Notes: a model not told the origin generated them from the letters alone. Numbered from the stretch's first letter, positions 22,193 through 33,951 are shown. The stretch is DNA of 64,000 bases from Symbiodinium natans (GCA_905221605.1 CAJNDS010002525.1:316476-380475), one strand, 5' to 3'. Translations and numbers: made by a program.

Positions 22193-22328
22193 GTTCATTG
22201 TACTTAGTGACCCAATCATAACTGTACTGATAGCCCAAGTATAACCCTATTGGGGGGTACTTAGGGTCTTCTAAGTGGGTTATGCCTACACTTAAAAATT
22301 GGTTTTAAAAGTACCCTGAACCTCCAAG
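22193..22328. mobile_element. MITE-like element, family A copy
   Basis: Left end GTTCATTGTACTTAGTGACC and right end AAGTACCCTGAACCTCC are complementary, and the interior has CAATCATAACTG and AAGTATAACCC as in the 411-570 copy. A TTTAGGG tract abuts the left end. Confidence 0.6.
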
Positions 22329-22617
22329 TAACACATCAGCCACGAACCACCTGAGACCAAGCTGCCCAAGTCGAAGCTCATTTTGTCCAGGGAGAGGTCC
22401 CACTCTGTCACGTTGTATGCCGTTTCACCCGTTTTCCTGAGCGGCAAGCAACCTCAATTCATCTCAGCTCTCCCTCCCCCTCACGTTATAAAAGCATATA
22501 AGTATTCAAGCCGCCCCCGCCCCTTCCCACCCCCACCCCAAGCAAAGACTAACAACCGATTCCATGCAGTGCCCTAAACCCTAAACCCTAAGCCCTAAAC
22601 CCTGCATCATGGCCAAC

Positions 22618-22675
22618 TAAGGCGCTTGAACTCGTTGAACTCGTCCCCGTAGTTCATCTCCCACACCTTGTGGTT
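22618..22675 (-). other. Exon-like fragment
   Basis: A minus-strand AATCCTAG acceptor precedes NHKVWEMNYGDEFNEFKR, then a possible GTTGGC donor. The composition and codon bias are protein-like. Source unknown. Confidence 0.45.
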
Positions 22676-23327
22676 CTAGGATTTACCTTAAGAACCGAAA
22701 CCTATTTTTTTGTAGGTTCTGACCACAAAACTCCTTATAGGATTCCTAGGTAACCTGCGATAAAATTGGTTTGGGTTCTTGAGAAAGGGTGTGGGCTTTG
22801 GCTAATGCGACTTGACGCGGCAAGATGCGACGGCCAACGGCAAAGGTGCCAAAAAATCTTAGAACTTCCCACCGCGTAAACCGAAACACCCTACACCCAA
22901 ACCCAAAAGCCGAAACTCGATGCACCCCGTAAACCCTAAATTCAGCCCTAAACCCTAAACCTTAAACCCTAAACCCCAAACTACGTGCTCGAAGCAGCCC
23001 AGCCTTCGACATGTTCCTGAAGGTAGACTGCCTCTGCTTCAGTCCTGCATAACAGGACCCTGATGGGAACCCCAAACCCTAAACCCTAAACCCTAAACTC
23101 TAACTTCTGTCCCCCTCTATGGCCATTTCTCAAAATCATGCTCCCTGGTACCCGAACTATTTGGGGCTGCCTGATAAGAGTAACCCCAACAGGGACCCTA
23201 GCTTGGAGCAGTGAACATGTAGCAACCCGGCCTCTGATCCCCGGCATGGAAGCCCCTGAAGTACCCTAATGGGGTTAGGATTGTGTGAGAAGTGCAGTCC
23301 TGATTGGGTTCATAAGTACCATGAACT

Positions 23328-23424
23328 GGGATTTTCCTTCTCTACTAACAGTCCTTAATGGGGATTCTAGTAGCCCCTATTACAATCCCTCTTATGGACT
23401 GTTAGTACACGGGGGAACGCCCCG
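23328..23424. mobile_element. MITE-like hairpin element, family B copy
   Basis: Shares the two complementary inner motifs CTACTAACAGTCCTTAATGG and TATGGACTGTTAGTA and the outer GGGGGAACG with the copy at 3,662. The left tip is more diverged. Confidence 0.55.
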
Positions 23425-24094
23425 AACCATGAACCTCCAAGTCCATCCATCCTAAAAAAGTGTAAGAATCTAGATACTATTTGGGCTAATTGTAATTGAT
23501 TTGGTTTAACAATATGCTTAATATAGGTCCATGAAGGCAGGTTCGGTCCTGGCGTGGTGGGCAGCTTTGCCAGCGGCTTCCTCAGCGACTCCTTCGCAAA
23601 GCCGGGCTCAGTTGACAAGCATCGTTTGCTTGGAAGCCCTTCTGACTTGGTAAGTAGGGGTTCGTAAAGTAGGCTATGGGGATTCTACTCGGGTTTCTAG
23701 GGGATGCTCAATGGAATTACTATTCAACTACGCCAAAAGAGCTTCTTAGCAGGGTTTAGGGGTTTAGGGGCTTAGGGGTTCAGGGGTTTAGGGGCTTAGG
23801 GGCTTAGGGGTTTCGGTGGCCATAGGTCTCGCAAGCTTGAGGGACTAAGGGCTTGCAGGGCCAGGAAGTCCTGGGTTCGGGATAAGCAGCCAATTTCTAT
23901 GGACCCCAAGCCCTAAACCCTGAACCCTAAACCCTAGCCCCAAACCCTAAACCCTAAACCCTAAACCCTAAACCCTAAACCCTAAACCCTAAACCCTGAA
24001 CCCTGAACCCTGAACCCTGAACCCTGAGCCAAGCAGCCTCGATCCGCAGCAGGGGATGCCTCCTGTCCGGATGCCTCTTGTCCTCGCAGACACG

Positions 24095-24286
24095 CTTGGA
24101 GGTCCATGGTACTTCGTAACCCAACTACAAGCGGTTTTGGGGTTTGGGGTTTGGGGTTTAGGGTTTAACCCAAATATAGCTGCACTTATCACCCAGGTAT
24201 AACCCTATCTTATCAGGGGACTCAAGGGGCTTAGAAGTGGGCTATGACTACACTTAGACATGGGTGATAAGTACCCTGAAACTCTT
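24095..24286. mobile_element. Family A MITE-like copy interrupted by a telomere-type tract
   Basis: Begins CTTGGAGGTCCATGGTACTT and ends GATAAGTACCCTGAA. Between CCCAACTACAAGCGG and AACCCAAATATAGCTGC sits an array of TTTGGGG/TTTAGGG units that other copies lack. Confidence 0.55.
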
Positions 24287-24938
24287 AAGCGCTTCCCCCT
24301 AATACTAAACCCCACCGTAATTCTAAAGATTTTTTCCCGGGCCCTCAGTTGAGCCATTACGGTTTTCAATCAGGTTCTAGGGCTCAAGGCTCAGAGGGTT
24401 TTCAGGGTTTAGGGCTCAAGGCTCAGAGGGTTTAATTCGGTTTAGGGATCAAGGCTCAGAGGGTTTAATTCGGTTTAGGGATTAAGGCGAAACTCTAACT
24501 GAAGCCAGAACCCCCAAACTCCAAACCCTATACTCCCTTCCTCTCCTCCCAGGCTTCAGATTTCCGGTTTTAGGGTTCAGGCCCCCCCCCCCCCCCCTAA
24601 TTAAAAAAAATTCTGGCCGAGGCGAATTTTAGAATTGGGGGGGGGGGGGGGTTTGGGGCGGATTTAGTGTTAGGGTTTAGGGTTTAGGGTTTAGGGTTTA
24701 GGGTTTTAGGGTTTAGGGTTTAGGGTTTTAGGGTTGGGTATTCGTATTTCGTACATGATTAGACCCGAACATGCGCACTTGCCACCATGCCCCGGTCCTT
24801 GAGCCGACGCGCATTCGTGATGGCAGGCTCACCTCCATCCCTAAACCCTAAACCCTAAACCCTAAACCCTAAACCCTAAGCCCTAGACCCGAAACCCCAG
24901 ATCTCGGGCAAGGCTGTAGTTATCGTCTGGCCCAACCT

Positions 24939-24990
24939 GTGTCGACTTGCTCAATCTTGCCGGTGATCGGATTCTTCGTGAAGGCGTACG
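24939..24990 (-). other. Exon-like fragment
   Basis: The minus strand reads YAFTKNPITGKIEQVDT after a TCCAG acceptor-like edge, with GC-rich third positions. CCCTAAA arrays lie just to the left. Source unknown. Confidence 0.45.
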
Positions 24991-25532
24991 CTGGACTGCA
25001 CAAAAAACGCGAACTCTATACCCTGGACCCTCAGTGCACCTTTGATCATCACTACGTCATGCAGAGTTCACCGAAGGCTGCTGCAAGATGTGCTAGCCCG
25101 AAACCCTGTCTTCTCCCGTCCGCCCAGCGCCTGTAAAACCAAGCGTTGCATTCTCTCATGGCGGCGCCTACCTCGCGGCTTTCTATGATGGAAACGCTTG
25201 AGGGTTTAGGGTTTAGTCTAATGTTCTTGGAAAGCTGGTATTACATAGAAGCTGCGCTTTAAGCGGCTTCTTACAAGCAAAACCAGCCGCCTTAATGTTT
25301 TGAAGAACTCCTTATTTTCTGAAGGGTTCTGCTGCAACTCTTCGCTGAGGTGAGTCATACCCTATGCTAAGGGTCCTACACCCTAAACCCTAAACCCTAA
25401 ACCCTAAACCCTAAACCCTAAACCCTAGACCCTACACTCCAAAATCCGAAGCTTTGGGAGTACACCCGCAAATCTGAGATCAACCTTAAACCCTCACTCA
25501 ACCTCTCCAGAGACTAGTGCATCCCTTTGATG

Positions 25533-25630
25533 AGGGTTTAGGGTTTAGGGTTTAGGGTTTAGGGTTTAGGGTTTAGGGTTTAGGGTTTAGGGTTTAGGGT
25601 TTAGGGTTTAGGGTTTAGGGTTTAGGGTTC
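25533..25630 (+). repeat. TTTAGGG tract
   Basis: About 13 nearly perfect TTTAGGG units in tandem, ending in degenerate units. Confidence 0.95.
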
Positions 25631-25754
25631 AGAGTTTAGGGTTTAGCCTAAGGGGCACCTGGGCGTAAAGCTTTAGGTGGTTGAGGTTTGGGGTTTGGGG
25701 ATTGGGGTTTGGGGATTGGGGTTTGGGGTTTTCGGTTTAGGGTTTTGCGTTTAG

Positions 25755-25880
25755 GGAAAACGCGTGGGATCCTCATATGGCTTAGGGGGTCCCGTTCTGC
25801 ACCACCCCAAATGCTAATTACAACCCGTCTTCCAGGAACCCCCCCCAAAATCACGGGTACCCCCTTTTTGGGAAAGCCCA
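25755..25880. mobile_element. MITE-like repeat, family C, diverged copy
   Basis: GGGAAAACGCGTGGGATCC at the left and GGGTACCCCCTTTTTGGGAA at the right resemble the family C motifs seen at 12,908 and 29,695 in inverted order. Non-coding. Confidence 0.3.
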
Positions 25881-26083
25881 TATCATTTAAGGCATGTTCC
25901 CCAAACCCTTAACCCAAGCCCAAAGCGCTAAACCCAATAAAGGGTCTCTGGGTCTCCCACTTTGTGTCCGCTCTCACAACCCTAGACCCTGACCCCCCAA
26001 CCCTAAACCCCAAACCCCAAACCCAAAACCCTAGAAACCCTAGAAACCCTAGAAGCCCTAGAAACCCTAAACTCACGGGCCTT

Positions 26084-26180
26084 GATGCTCAGGCCGGCCA
26101 AAGTGAGGGCCGCTTGAAGCGACTGCCCCACGCAAAGGGCCGGATGGAACTCTTCCGTCAGCTCCTGGCTTTCGGGCTTG
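26084..26180 (+). other. Coding-like exon fragment
   Basis: Thirty-two codons reading DAQAGQSEGRLKRLPHAKGR and on, ending LLAFGL at a TTTAGGG tract, with strong G/C third-position bias. Source unknown. Confidence 0.45.
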
Positions 26181-26266
26181 TAGGGTTTAGGGATTGGGGT
26201 TTAGGGTTTAGGGTTTAGGGTTTAGGGTTTAGGGTCTATGGTTTAGGGTTTAGGAGCTTTGGAGGT

Positions 26267-26330
26267 TCAGGGTACCTAGTCACCCAATTATAACTCTACC
26301 TGTAACCGAAATACAAGCCTATTGGGGCTT
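26267..26330. mobile_element. MITE-like element, family A, truncated
   Basis: Keeps the left end GGAGGTTCAGGGTACCTAG and ACCCAATTATAAC, then is cut off by TTTGGGG-type repeats. Confidence 0.45.
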
Positions 26331-26619
26331 ATAGGGTTTTGGGTTTGGGGGTTTTGTGTTTGGGGGTTTTAGGGTTTTAGGGTTTGGGGGGTTGGGGGTT
26401 AGCGTTTAGGATGTGGGATTTGGGTGGTTTTAGGGTTTAGGCTTTGGTGGATTAGGGTTTAGGGTTTATGGGGGGTTTGGGGAGTTTGGGGGGTTTGGGG
26501 GGTTTGGGGGGTTTGGGGGGTTTGGGGGGTTTGGGGCTTCGGGGTTTACGGTTGGTGGTTAAGGGCCGCCGACCCTGGCGGCGTGTTGGATGGGGGTTGG
26601 TGAAACCTCCCTTTTTCCC

Positions 26620-26716
26620 TCCTTCCACCACCACCACCACCACCGCCGCAGCCGCCCCCACCACCACCACCACCGCCACCACCACCACCACCACCACCAC
26701 CACCACCCCCACCACC
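26620..26716 (+). repeat. (CCA)n-rich simple repeat
   Basis: About 97 bases of CCA/CCG triplets. They produce spurious poly-Thr, poly-Gly or poly-Trp frames on the various phases, none of which I accept as genes. Confidence 0.95.
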
Positions 26717-27569
26717 CCCCATCTGTCCATCTGTAGTCATTCTCGTCCCCCTTGTGGTGGGATTCGATGTGCATTGAGCAAGCGAACCAGTTCTTTGACA
26801 GAGCCCTCAAGGTCAGCATTGCTTCGTCCCCTACCCTCTTGGAACCTTCGCTGTTCCTTGAGCCAGTTAGGTTCCCATTCCCCCGGTGGGGTTTAGGGTT
26901 TGGGGTTTGGGGGGTTTGGGGTTTAGGGTTTAGGATTTGGGGTTTGTGGATTAGGGTTTGGGGGGTTAGGGTTTAGGTTTAGGCTTAGGTTTAGGTTTAG
27001 ATTTAGGTTTAGGTTTGGGGTTTAGAGGGTTAACTTTCGGGCTTACAGGGCCAGAGGGTTTCTCTAATGATTGGGTTTAGGGAATCTAGTTTCGGGTTTA
27101 GAGGGTTTAGAGGGTTTAGAGGGTTTAGAGGGTTTAGAGGGTTTAGAGGGTTTAGAGGGTTTTGTGTTGGGTTTAGGGTTTCGACGGTTTAGGGTTTAGA
27201 GCTTTGGGTTTTTGAATGAAGTCTAAGGGTTCAAGGTATTCTGTTTCTGCGACGGTGGTGATGATAGACCTAGTCTCGGATCGTGCCGAGCCAGCCACGT
27301 TACATGGCTTTCATGGAATTAGGGCTAATGCAGAGCAGACGCTCCCTGAACCCGCAGTCCCCCCCAAACCCTAAACCAACCCAAAACAAAACCTTCTAAG
27401 CCCTGTAAACCTTATGAACACAATGAACCCCAAACCCTAACCATCTAAACCCTATAACCCCGAAACTAAACCCTCTAAACCCCAAACAGCAATCCCCCAA
27501 GCCCTAAGCCCCAAACCCTAAACCCCAAACCCTAAACCCTCTAAACCCCAAACCCAACAGAAACCCATA

Positions 27570-27650
27570 AAGTGACCCAATGCCTCGTCCACGGTGGGAA
27601 GGTGCAGCTCGTTGAAGCTCAGGTCGCGCTTCGCAGCAGCCTCCAGTCTC
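27570..27650 (-). other. Exon-like fragment
   Basis: After an AACCTCAG acceptor the minus strand reads RLEAAAKRDLSFNELHLPTV and continues DEALGHF, 27 codons with ordinary composition and GC-rich third positions. A GT or GG edge follows. Source unknown. Confidence 0.5.
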
Positions 27651-28044
27651 TGAGGTTTGGGGGGTTCAGGAGTTTAGGGGCTAGGGTTTTGCGGTTTTCG
27701 GGGTTTCGGGTTTCGGGGCTTGGAGGTTTAGGGGCCTAGGGCTTTGGTTTCAGGGTTCAGGGTTCAGGCTATTTTAGGGCTTAGGGGTTTAGGGGTTTGG
27801 GCTTAGACAGACTCCTACATTTCAGGGCCCACAACCAAACTCCTTACTTGCTCCAATTCAACAGGTCTTCTGGTCTGCTCTATAAATTCCAAATCCTAAA
27901 CCCTAACCCCCCCCAAAAAAAAAAACAAAAACGTAATAACAATAATAATAGTAATCATAATGATCGAATAATATTCATAATCATAATAATAAGCAGCCTT
28001 AATTTGCTTCCGATTCAACGTGTTTTCGGGCCTGCTCTTGCTTG

Positions 28045-28135
28045 CCCGGTAGGGTCGTGAACTCCTTGGCGTCTGTGAGGGCAGAGAAGCCGACCTGGTC
28101 CCTGGTGGAGGCGACTTGCTTGTTCTTCGATGCCT
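28045..28135 (-). other. Exon-like fragment
   Basis: After an ATGCCAG acceptor the minus strand reads ASKNKQVASTRDQVGFSALT and continues DAKEFTT, followed by a GCAAGC edge that would be a GC-type donor. Source unknown. It lies next to the 28,152 TTTAGGG tract. Confidence 0.5.
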
Positions 28136-28151
28136 CTGGCATTTGAGGTTG

Positions 28152-28239
28152 TTTAGGGTTTAGGGTTTAGGGTTTAGGGTTTAGGGTTTAGGGTTTAGGG
28201 TTTAGGGTTTAGGGTTTAGGGTTTAGGGTTTAGGGTTTA
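28152..28239 (+). repeat. TTTAGGG tract
   Basis: About 12.5 perfect units. Confidence 0.95.
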
Positions 28240-28386
28240 GAGTTCTCAGCGTGTTCAGAGTTCTTTGGAGGCGCTAGTGCTCTTGGGCTTACTTAGGGTG
28301 TCAAAACTTTGAGATCTGCATGCAGCTCCATGCACCCTGTTCCGCAACAAGAACTGAGGCTCCGGCTATGCGGTTCAACCTTGGAA

Positions 28387-28489
28387 AGGGTTTAGGGTTT
28401 AGGGTTTAGGGTTTAGGGTTTAGGGTTTAGGGTTTAGGGTTTAGGGTTTAGGGTTTAGGGTTTAGGGTTTAGGGTTTAGGGTTTAGGGT
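28387..28489 (+). repeat. TTTAGGG tract, longest in the window
   Basis: About 14-15 perfect units. Confidence 0.95.
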
Positions 28490-28744
28490 TCAGGGGTTGG
28501 GGAGGTTTCCCAGAAGGTCCAAATACCCTCTGGTTATGGTTATTTAGGTCCCCAAACCAGAATCCCAAGACCTTTTTGGGACCCGAAGCCCTAAAAATCC
28601 CAAACCCCCAAGGCGCTAACTTACCGCGAGCCCTAACTTGCACAAGCCCTACCCTACCCTACACCTAAACCACCTAAACCACCTAAACCACCTAAACCAC
28701 CTAAACCACCTAAACCACCTAAACCCTAAACCCTCAACCCTGTA

Positions 28745-28850
28745 AACCCTAAGCTGAGACTGCGGCAAGACAGCGGTGAGGAAGACAAGGGCCAGCGCCG
28801 CCGCCGCGCAAGCACCTCAAGGCACCGAAACTGCAAGGCTTGGAAGCCAT
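28745..28850 (+). other. Coding-like exon fragment
   Basis: Reads RLRQDSGEEDKGQRRRRAST and on, highly charged, with GC-rich third positions. It is immediately followed by a family A element. Confidence 0.35.
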
Positions 28851-28856
28851 GGCTAC

Positions 28857-29066
28857 CTGAAGGTTCAGGGTACTTAGGGTTTAGGGTTTAGGGTTTAGGG
28901 TTTAGGGTTTAGGGTTTAGGGTTTAGGGTTTAGGGTTTAGGGTTGAGGGTTCAATTGTAGGTGTAGTTATAACCCACGTGCAAGCCCCTTAAGTACAAAA
29001 ATAGGGTTCCAATTGGGTTACGAGTACAAGTATAAAGTCGTTTCTAAGTGCCATGAGCCTCCAAGT
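28857..29066. mobile_element. Family A MITE-like copy interrupted by a TTTAGGG tract
   Basis: The left end GAAGGTTCAGGGTACTTAG runs straight into about ten TTTAGGG units. The element then resumes with AATTGTAGGTGTAGTTATAA and ends CCATGAGCCTCC. The interruption falls at a GG/TTAG sequence that resembles the repeat. Confidence 0.6.
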
Positions 29067-29214
29067 AGCGTGTTCAAGGATCGGTTTAGGGTATAGGGTC
29101 TAGGGTTGAGGGTGCAGGGGGTTTAGGCGACTGAGGTTTTCAGGAGGGGGCTTTAGGGTTTTTAGGGTTTGGGGCTTAGGGTTCAGGGCTTAGCGGCTTC
29201 GAACCGTCTTCAGG

Positions 29215-29330
29215 GTTCCACCCCCCTAGCAGCTCTTACCTTCTTCAGGGGGGCTCAAGGGGCGATAGCCTAGTACTCCATTACTCCCTAAGCCTCCCTG
29301 AACTTTCCTAAGGTTCCCCAAGTACCTCCC
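29215..29330. mobile_element. MITE-like element, family E copy
   Basis: Shares TACTCCATTACTCCCTAAG, CTTTCCTAAGGTTCCCCAAG and the flanking GGGGGGCTCAAGG with 3,850-3,965. Confidence 0.45.
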
Positions 29331-29694
29331 TAAACCCTAAACCCTAAACCCCAAACCCCAAACCCTAAACCCTAAACCCTAAACCCCAAAAACCTTAAGG
29401 ACCCTAGAATCTTATCAGGCGCATCGCCGTGATTCGAAAGGGACTTGGGGACGTAGGCTCTGTACCATAGATCCCCCTTGAAGGGGTACATCAGGGAGGG
29501 TGTAGGGTTTAGGGTTTAGGGTTTAGGGTTTAGGGGCTTAGGAACCCTATAGGCCCTAAACCCAAGACTAATTTAAAGAACTGGTCAGGTGAGGGGTTTA
29601 CAGTCTGGGGGGCTCAACACCGGGAACACCAACAGTTGCACCCACACCCAAGTACCATCCCAAGAATACCCTAACTCTAAACTAACTAACGCCC

Positions 29695-29810
29695 ACACTT
29701 GCGACGGGTACTTGCAAAAATAGGGGTACCCCCTTGTATACCCCAAATAGAATAAAATCCTCTTAAAGGGAGCCCCAAAAAGGGGTATCCCTTTTTTCAG
29801 AAACCCGCAC
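29695..29810. mobile_element. MITE-like repeat, family C copy
   Basis: AAAATAGGGGTACCCCCTTG near the left and AAAAAGGGGTATCCCTTTTT near the right resemble the family C copies at 7,238 and 12,908. Confidence 0.4.
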
Positions 29811-31117
29811 ATGTCCCTGGGTTTGGGGCAGAAACCGGCGTGAGGTTTAGGGTTTAGGGTTTAGGGTTTAAAGTTTAGGGTTTAGGGTTTCTACCCCGGA
29901 TGATTCGTGAACTCGTATTTCCGGGAGTTAATGCAAACTAGTTCCTACAGTAGAGGGGCCATAACCGTACAAAATGTGCGGAGAGCGGGGTTGCAGGCAC
30001 ACTTTCGGGTTTAGACCTTTAGGGCAAGGGTTTGGGGTTTGGGGTTTCGGGTTTTGGGTTTCGGGTTTAGGCCCCTCTCTTCTGAGGCTTGGCACGGCGT
30101 GCTCCTCGCCATCTCAAGGACGACACCTGCCAGCTCAAATGGCGACTGACAGGGTTGAATGGGGTTTAGAGTTTAGGGTGTGGGGTTCAGGGTTTAAGGG
30201 ATTATAGGGTTAAGCCCTAAACCCTAAAACCTAAATCCCAAACCCTAAGGGTTTAGGGTTTAGGGTTTAGGGTTTGGGGTTTGGGGTTTGGGGTTTGGGG
30301 TTTGGGGTTTGGGTTTGCACGACCTGACGCTTTATGAGGCCGGCCTCTGCCTCGCCATCCCCCAACCGACCTGTCGGATCAAATTCACCGGGGGGAAGGG
30401 GGAGGGGGTTTGGGGTTTGGAGTTTGGGGTTTAGGGTTTAGGGGCTATAGGGGGTGTAGAGGGTTTAGAGGGATTAGAAGGTTGAGCGGGTTTAGAAGGC
30501 TTAGAGGAAAAGCCAATTAGAACCCTCAACCTCCACTCGCCTGGCGCGCGCCAAAACCCCTAAGAGCCTCAGCCATTCAAAAGGCCCTACGAACATCATC
30601 CCCATACAATGCCTAACAAAAGTCCCCTAGATTGCGCTCCAACCCTAAACCCTAAACCCTAAACCCTAAACCCTAAACCCTAAACCCTAAACCCTAAACC
30701 CTAAACCCTAACCCCCTAAACCCTAAACCCTCAACCCGGTGCAAGTCTCCCACACCTGCCTCGAGCGAGGATCGGTGCAAACTGTGGCCAGGGGAGCACG
30801 TTAGGGGTCTCGGTCTCTAGGGGTTTGAGGTTTTGGGTTTAGGGTTTGGGGGGTTTAGGGTTTAGGAGTCAGGGTTTCGGGGTTTAGGCCTTTGGGGGTT
30901 TAGGGTTTAGGGGTTGGGGGTTTAGGGTTTGGGGGTTTAGGGTTTAGGGTTGAGGGGGCTTGGGCTTGGGGTTTAGGACTGGGGGGTTCAGGGGTGTGGG
31001 TTTCGGGGACTAAGGGTCTTTTGAAGGCAAAGATGTTGCGTCTTCGGCAGGCTTCCGTCGGGCTTCGTGTCGAGCATTCGCGGAATCGGGTTGTCGACAA
31101 CACACCGAGAGACCGAC

Positions 31118-31156
31118 GCGCGCGCGCGCGCGCGCGCGCGCGCGCGCGCGCGCGCA
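31118..31156. repeat. (CG)n microsatellite
   Basis: About 19 CG dinucleotides in a row. The flanking 31,020-31,115 is weakly coding-like on the plus strand, but the CG run would give only Ala-Arg repeats. Confidence 0.95.
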
Positions 31157-33014
31157 ACGATGACCACATCAGCCGGCTAGTTCCGATGCATAGTTGTTAG
31201 CAACATGGATCACCCACGACTGCTCAAAAGTGAGTACTCTTCTGGGTTGGCCTTTGCACACACCCTGAAAAAATATTCATATATAGGGCCCCTTATTAAC
31301 CCAAATAAGGAAAATAGAACATGTCCCAAAAGCCAACCTAGTCTTGGCGGTCATCAAATCCTGCAACACAAGCCCTACACCATGACCCTCAAACCTCAGA
31401 ACCCTGCGGAGAGGAAGGACTCTCACAGAAAGATCGCGGCAAGGTGCTGTGATCAAGATCAGGGCAGACATGAGTTGGTTCCATGACAAGGAAACCCTGA
31501 ACCCTAAACCCTAAACCCTGAACCAAAAACCCTCAACCCTGAACCCTAAACCCCAAACCCTAAACCCGAAACCCTAAACTCTGAACCCTAAACCCTAAAC
31601 CCCAAACCCTAAACCCTCAACCTAGGTGCCCCAATCCCAGGACCTCGGAAGCGTCTGGAAGAGTGCCTTGGCAGGTCTCCCTCCCCAGAATTTCGGATCT
31701 CAGGGAGAAGGGCTTAGGGTCTAGGGTGACGCGCTTAGGGTTAGGTAATCCTCCCAGATGTAAGGAAATCGTACAACCAATCAGCACCGTTGCACTAGGA
31801 ACTGCTACGAATTCCAGATCTGCACTTCTCACTGATCCGTCTCCATTCATCAACAGTGCAGGAATGGGTAGATCTCTTAAAGGCGTAAGGCCATGAAAAG
31901 AACGGTAGGTGAACAGAATCGCAGGTGACCCCTCAAAACCCTAAAGCCGAAACCCTGCGCAAACCCAAGCCTGAAGTCCGAAGCCCTAAGCCCTACACCC
32001 GAAACCCTACAGACCTCGAAGTATCAGGGCGCTCATCACCCAGTGATAAGCCGAGTTCTTGGGTACTTAAGGTGCTTAGACGTGTGTTCCAACTACACTT
32101 TACACTTGGGCCCTAAACCCTAAACCCTAAACCCTAAACCCGAAACCCGAAAACCCTCAACCCTGAACCTTCAGGCAGGGGCCCCGGCCCGCGCAGGTCT
32201 GGGGCTCCATTCGGAGCCGATGAGCTTGAGCCAATGAATGCCACAGTGGGCTTTGGGTTTATACATATATATATACACACACATATCTTATGTAATATAA
32301 GCAAAGACATAAAGAAATAAATACATGAATAATTGAATAAATAAAGAAGTAAATAGATAGATAAATAAACAAATAAATAAAAAATCAAAACACATAAACA
32401 TAAATAAACAAGTACACATACATATATATATATATATATATTTATTTATATTAATACCTGAATGAACATAGATGTTATATATGTATATATATATATATAG
32501 ACATATATGTAGGCTTCATAGGGTTTATAGGGTTCATGGCATCTACAGGGGTTCTGGGGCTTCAAGGGCTTATCGGGTGCAACCCACGCTGTTGGCCCGC
32601 AAGGGTCTGGACCGACCGCCCGCATGCCTTCGATGGATAGATGGAGTCCTAAACCCTAAACCCTAAACCCTAAACCCTAAACCCTAAAACCTAAACACCG
32701 GGTTTAAGATTTAGCTTTTGGATGCTCACTGCAAGACTTTCATCATGTCTTTGTCACTTTACTCACATTCGCGGCATGAGCGCGGATATGCGCTGGCAAG
32801 AAACTTCAGCAGAGGGACACAGAAGCTGTCTCGGGTTCGGGTTTCCAACAGCTGGTGTTGCAGTGGACTTGTCAACAATACCTGGAGCAGTGCCTAGCAT
32901 TCTTTCTTGGAGCCTCGTCACCTGAACATTAGAACTTGAAAGGTCAGGGGTTTCAAAAGTCTAGTCTGGGGTGGGGCAGTCAAACTTAACCCCTAAACTT
33001 GATGGTTCATTCTC

Positions 33015-33145
33015 AACCGTCTTAACGCCATGCGAAACAAGAACCAGTATGTAAACTCCTCGCCATCCGAAATGACGCTTGCGCCTTGTCTGCCGGCAGT
33101 GTGCAGGGTGCCTGTCTGCGTGGACAGAAAGAGCGACATCTGGGC
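33015..33145 (-). other. Coding-like exon fragment
   Basis: The minus strand reads MSLFLSTQTGTLHTAGRQGA and continues SVISDGEEFTYWFLFRMALR, more than 40 codons with protein-like composition. The larger frame around it (to 33,211) is less convincing. Source unknown. Confidence 0.45.
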
Positions 33146-33852
33146 GGTCGGGGTATAGGCCGATGTGGTCTCAGAACATTCAAGCACAGAGCTCCTAAGG
33201 TGGTTACGCATGGTCCCTTATAAACGGGGGCCCGATATTTGCCCCGCATATACCCTGTGAAACCCAGGGGCCCATCCTTTGCTAAGGGTTTAGGGTTTAG
33301 GGTTTAGGGTTTAGGGTTTACGGTTTAGGGTTTAGGGTTTAGGGTTCGGAAGAATGAAAAGCAAGGTCGACTATCATGACTCCCTGCCCACTGCGCAGGC
33401 CGACTGTAGCAACCGTAGACCCTAAACCCTAAACCCTAAAAGCCTATAAACCCTATAAACCCTATGCACCCTATGCCCTAAACCCTAAACCCTAAGCCCT
33501 AACCCTAAACCCTAAACCCTAAACGTCAACCACTTCCTCTGACGAAACTGCTCAGGGCCCCCACGGACCAAACGAGCCTCTCCTGCAGCGCGCTGGGGTT
33601 TGGGGTTTGGGGCTTAGGGTTTAGGGTTTAGGGTTTAGGGCTTAGGGTTTAGGGTTTAGGTTTCAAGGCTTAGGACTCAGGGTGCAGGGTTTGGGGCGTA
33701 AGGTTTATAGGGTTTACAGGGCGTATAGGGCTTGTAAGGTTTAGAGGGTTTGCAGGGTTTCTAGGGTTTGCAGGGTTTGTAGGCTTGATAGGTTTTATAG
33801 GGTTTATCGGGTTCAAGAGATTCATAGGGTTTGTAGGGTTGAGAGGCGTTTA

Positions 33853-33951
33853 GGGATTGCAGCAGACCCTGTGCAGCAGGCAGTCTGGCAAAGTCCTGCG
33901 GCGGTGTCGCGTGCTTGCTGGGATCAGCTACGGAGATGTTGAGGACACCGC
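33853..33951 (-). other. Exon-like fragment with acceptor
   Basis: A strong TTGATTGCAG acceptor on the minus strand is followed by GC and then the frame GVLNISVADPSKHATPPQDF, continuing ARLPAAQGLLQ. AG followed by GC is a common dinoflagellate exon start. Telomere-type variants lie downstream. Confidence 0.5.

Noticed and set aside
26452-26896. Long open frames rich in Gly, Val, Trp or Thr
   Set aside because: They are translations of the (CCA)n repeat and of TTTGGGG runs, open on several phases at once, with no start context or domain.
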